Shown piece by piece: positions 62,579 through 64,000 of a stretch of 64,000 bases of DNA. The DNA is from an uncultured bacterium (GTDB taxonomy: Bacteria; Actinomycetota; Actinomycetes; S36-B12; CAIYMF01). The notes beneath the pieces are model-generated. The model worked only from the letters and a program-made list of their open reading frames with translations, searched no databases and was not told where the DNA came from. The stretch covers positions 62,001-126,000 of the forward strand of contig CAIKEU010000047.1 of assembly GCA_903826575.1 (NCBI GenBank), read 5' to 3'. How positions within the stretch are numbered: the stretch's first letter is position 1; every line of letters begins with the position of its first letter. The position numbers and the translations under genes are program-made.

Positions 62579-63991
62579 TCATCCTGCGGAATCAACGTCG
62601 AGTGCGTCCAGCGCTTCAACCACCATGGCAAATGTCGTAGCCGGGTGTGCGAATGCGAAACGTCCTACAACCTCGCCTTCCCACGTGGTACTGGTAACGA
62701 AGGCGACCTGCCGCACGAGTAGATCGTGAGCCCACGCGTCGTAATCGGCCGATGTCCACCCGATTCGACGGAACAGCACCACACTCAGTGTTGGCTCGCG
62801 GATAAGTTCGAGGTTGGCACGTTGTTCAATCTCCGAAGCGACCTCACGCGTGAGGGCGATTCCGTGCTCAATCGCCTCCGTATAAGCATCGGTGCCATTG
62901 ACGATGAGCGAGAACCACAGCGGTAGACCACGTGCACGCCTCGTGAGGTGATAGGCGTAGTCCGTCGGATTCCATTCGTACGAGCCGTCGTCATGATGAA
63001 TCGCATCGAGATAGCCAGCCTTTTGAGTGTGCACACTTTTGGCTAAAGCAGGATCTCGATAAACAAGGGCTGCACAATCGAATGGAGCAAAGAGCCACTT
63101 ATGCGGATCAACAATGAACGAGTCAGCATTCTCGATTCCCGAGTACTGCGCACGCACGCTTGGTGCAAACAGCCCAGCACCACCGTAGGCACCATCAACG
63201 TGAAACCAAAGCCCGTACTGCTTTGCGACCGCACTGATACCGGCAAGATCGTCAACGATGCCTGCATTGGTCGTACCCGACGTCGCTACGACACCCACGA
63301 CAGATTCGGGATCAGAATCGGCAGCCAAGACGTCAGCCAGATCTGAGCCAAGTAAACGATGGTCTGCGGGATGCACGATCAGTGGATCGATGTCCAAGAT
63401 CGAAAGGGTGTTCTTGATTGACGAATGCACCTGCTCGCTGACCGCAATTCTGAGTCGGCTCAAGCGCGCCTCGGGACCGTACTTCTCGATTAATCGCCGA
63501 CGGCCGATGTCACGCGCCACCGTCAATGCGGAGAGATTTGCAGCTGATCCTCCGCTGACAAACACACCACCCGAGGTCGATGGAAGGCCAGCTGCGTCGG
63601 AAATCCAGCGCAGTACCTGATTCTCCGCCGCGACGGCACCCGCGGCCTCGAGCCAGGAAATACCTTGCAGAGACGCCGCCGACACGATCATGTCAAAGAG
63701 CAGTGACGCCTTCGTTGGCGCATTCGGAATGAACGCCCAGAATCGAGGCGAATCGGCAGACAGAACCGTCTTGGACACATCATCGTCGTAGATTCCGAGG
63801 GCCCGTTCGGTGGGAATTCCCTCTGCCGTGACGAGGCCGTTCAAGACTGAGTCGATGACCCCCTTATCACCGGGAAAGTCCAACGGCGTTTCGTCCATGG
63901 ATAAGCGCTCGGTAACGTAATCCAAAATGAGGTGTGTCTGGGCTGCGTCAAAGTGATGCATCCGCTGGTGGGCTGGGACATTGTCGACCAT
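62579..63991 (-). CDS. PLP-dependent decarboxylase (group II, aromatic amino-acid decarboxylase-like)
   Basis: 470 residues. The PLP lysine lies in SFIVDPHKWLFAPFDCAALV, the cofactor-binding Asp and His in FHVDGAYGGAGLFAPS and EQVHSSIKNTL, and the glycine-rich FVSGGSAANLSAL is conserved. It belongs to the pyridoxal-dependent decarboxylase family that acts on aromatic L-amino acids, glutamate or 2,4-diaminobutyrate; substrate cannot be told by eye. The ATG at 63991 lies near the right edge; an internal ATG at 63961 is an alternative. First gene of an operon continuing to the acetyltransferase. Confidence 0.9.
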   Translation of the reverse strand: MVDNVPAHQRMHHFDAAQTHLILDYVTERLSMDETPLDFPGDKGVIDSVLNGLVTAEGIPTERALGIYDDDVSKTVLSADSPRFWAFIPNAPTKASLLFDMIVSAASLQGISWLEAAGAVAAENQVLRWISDAAGLPSTSGGVFVSGGSAANLSALTVARDIGRRRLIEKYGPEARLSRLRIAVSEQVHSSIKNTLSILDIDPLIVHPADHRLLGSDLADVLAADSDPESVVGVVATSGTTNAGIVDDLAGISAVAKQYGLWFHVDGAYGGAGLFAPSVRAQYSGIENADSFIVDPHKWLFAPFDCAALVYRDPALAKSVHTQKAGYLDAIHHDDGSYEWNPTDYAYHLTRRARGLPLWFSLIVNGTDAYTEAIEHGIALTREVASEIEQRANLELIREPTLSVVLFRRIGWTSADYDAWAHDLLVRQVAFVTSTTWEGEVVGRFAFAHPATTFAMVVEALDALDVDSAG

Positions 63992-64000
63992 GTCGAAACT

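Overview
This window comes from an actinobacterium (Actinomycetota). Evidence is a WhiB regulator, coenzyme F420 synthesis genes (CofD/FbiA and the fused FbiB), the acyl-CoA carboxylase epsilon subunit, DUF3499, DUF5719, a TIGR03089 protein, LytR-CpsA-Psr (LCP) ligases and a moderately GC-rich sequence. From memory, the gene order of both ends matches the Mycobacterium tuberculosis stretch Rv3256c-Rv3307: SIS isomerase, manB, DUF3499, whiB2, fbiA, fbiB, manC, LCP, TIGR03089, then purE, purK, GtrA, PH protein, birA, accD, accE, maf, accA, lpdA, a cyclotransferase and the nucleoside phosphorylase. I cannot name the genus. I saw no rRNA, tRNA, insertion sequence, prophage or CRISPR array, and every intergenic gap is under 300 bases.

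Layout. 1-8.4 kb (minus): WhiB, a 1242-residue fused glycosyltransferase/membrane protein, DUF5719, DUF3499, phosphomannomutase, Trm112-like protein and a sugar-phosphate isomerase, i.e. mannose activation plus envelope functions. 8.5-11 kb (plus): F420 synthesis. 11-14.3 kb: small enzymes, GDP-mannose-type pyrophosphorylase, TIGR03089. 14.3-39.9 kb: a large cell-surface glycan locus bounded by two LCP ligases (16.6 and 38.5 kb). It holds a SpoIID/cell-wall-binding protein, a CoA transferase pair, a UDP-ManNAcA pathway (2-epimerase plus dehydrogenase), a Wzm/Wzt-type ABC exporter, about eight glycosyltransferases, a CmcI-type methyltransferase and a tightly coupled GtrA / GtrB-like / DUF2304 / GT-C module. 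The left half reads rightwards and the right half leftwards, meeting at 29.4 kb. 40-46.9 kb: a DUF4010 transporter-like protein, DUF4031, an operon of three redox/PLP enzymes, UDP-glucose dehydrogenase and a CoA-binding protein. 46.9-61.4 kb: conserved core (purine synthesis, GtrA, a diguanylate cyclase, biotin ligase, acyl-CoA carboxylase, Maf, a Gly-rich membrane protein, LpdA, purine nucleoside phosphorylase). 61.4-64 kb: an operon of a PLP decarboxylase, a PH-like membrane protein and an acetyltransferase.

How the genes work together. Mannose activation, UDP-glucuronate and UDP-ManNAcA supply sugars; the glycosyltransferases build a polymer inside the cell; the ABC exporter moves it out; LCP proteins probably attach it to peptidoglycan; the GtrA/GtrB/DUF2304/GT-C module probably decorates it outside. 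No initiating polyprenyl-phosphate sugar transferase is present here.

The most useful regulatory observation is that many transcription units start without a ribosome-binding site. A -10 box of the form TANNNT (five times exactly TAGTCT) lies 6-7 bases before the start codon, which indicates leaderless transcripts. The rule fixes several start codons and reveals a likely 15-codon leader ORF overlapping the glycosyltransferase start at 21.2 kb. Several perfect inverted repeats in divergent or upstream gaps (whiB/fbiA, the second LCP gene, accA) look like repressor operators.
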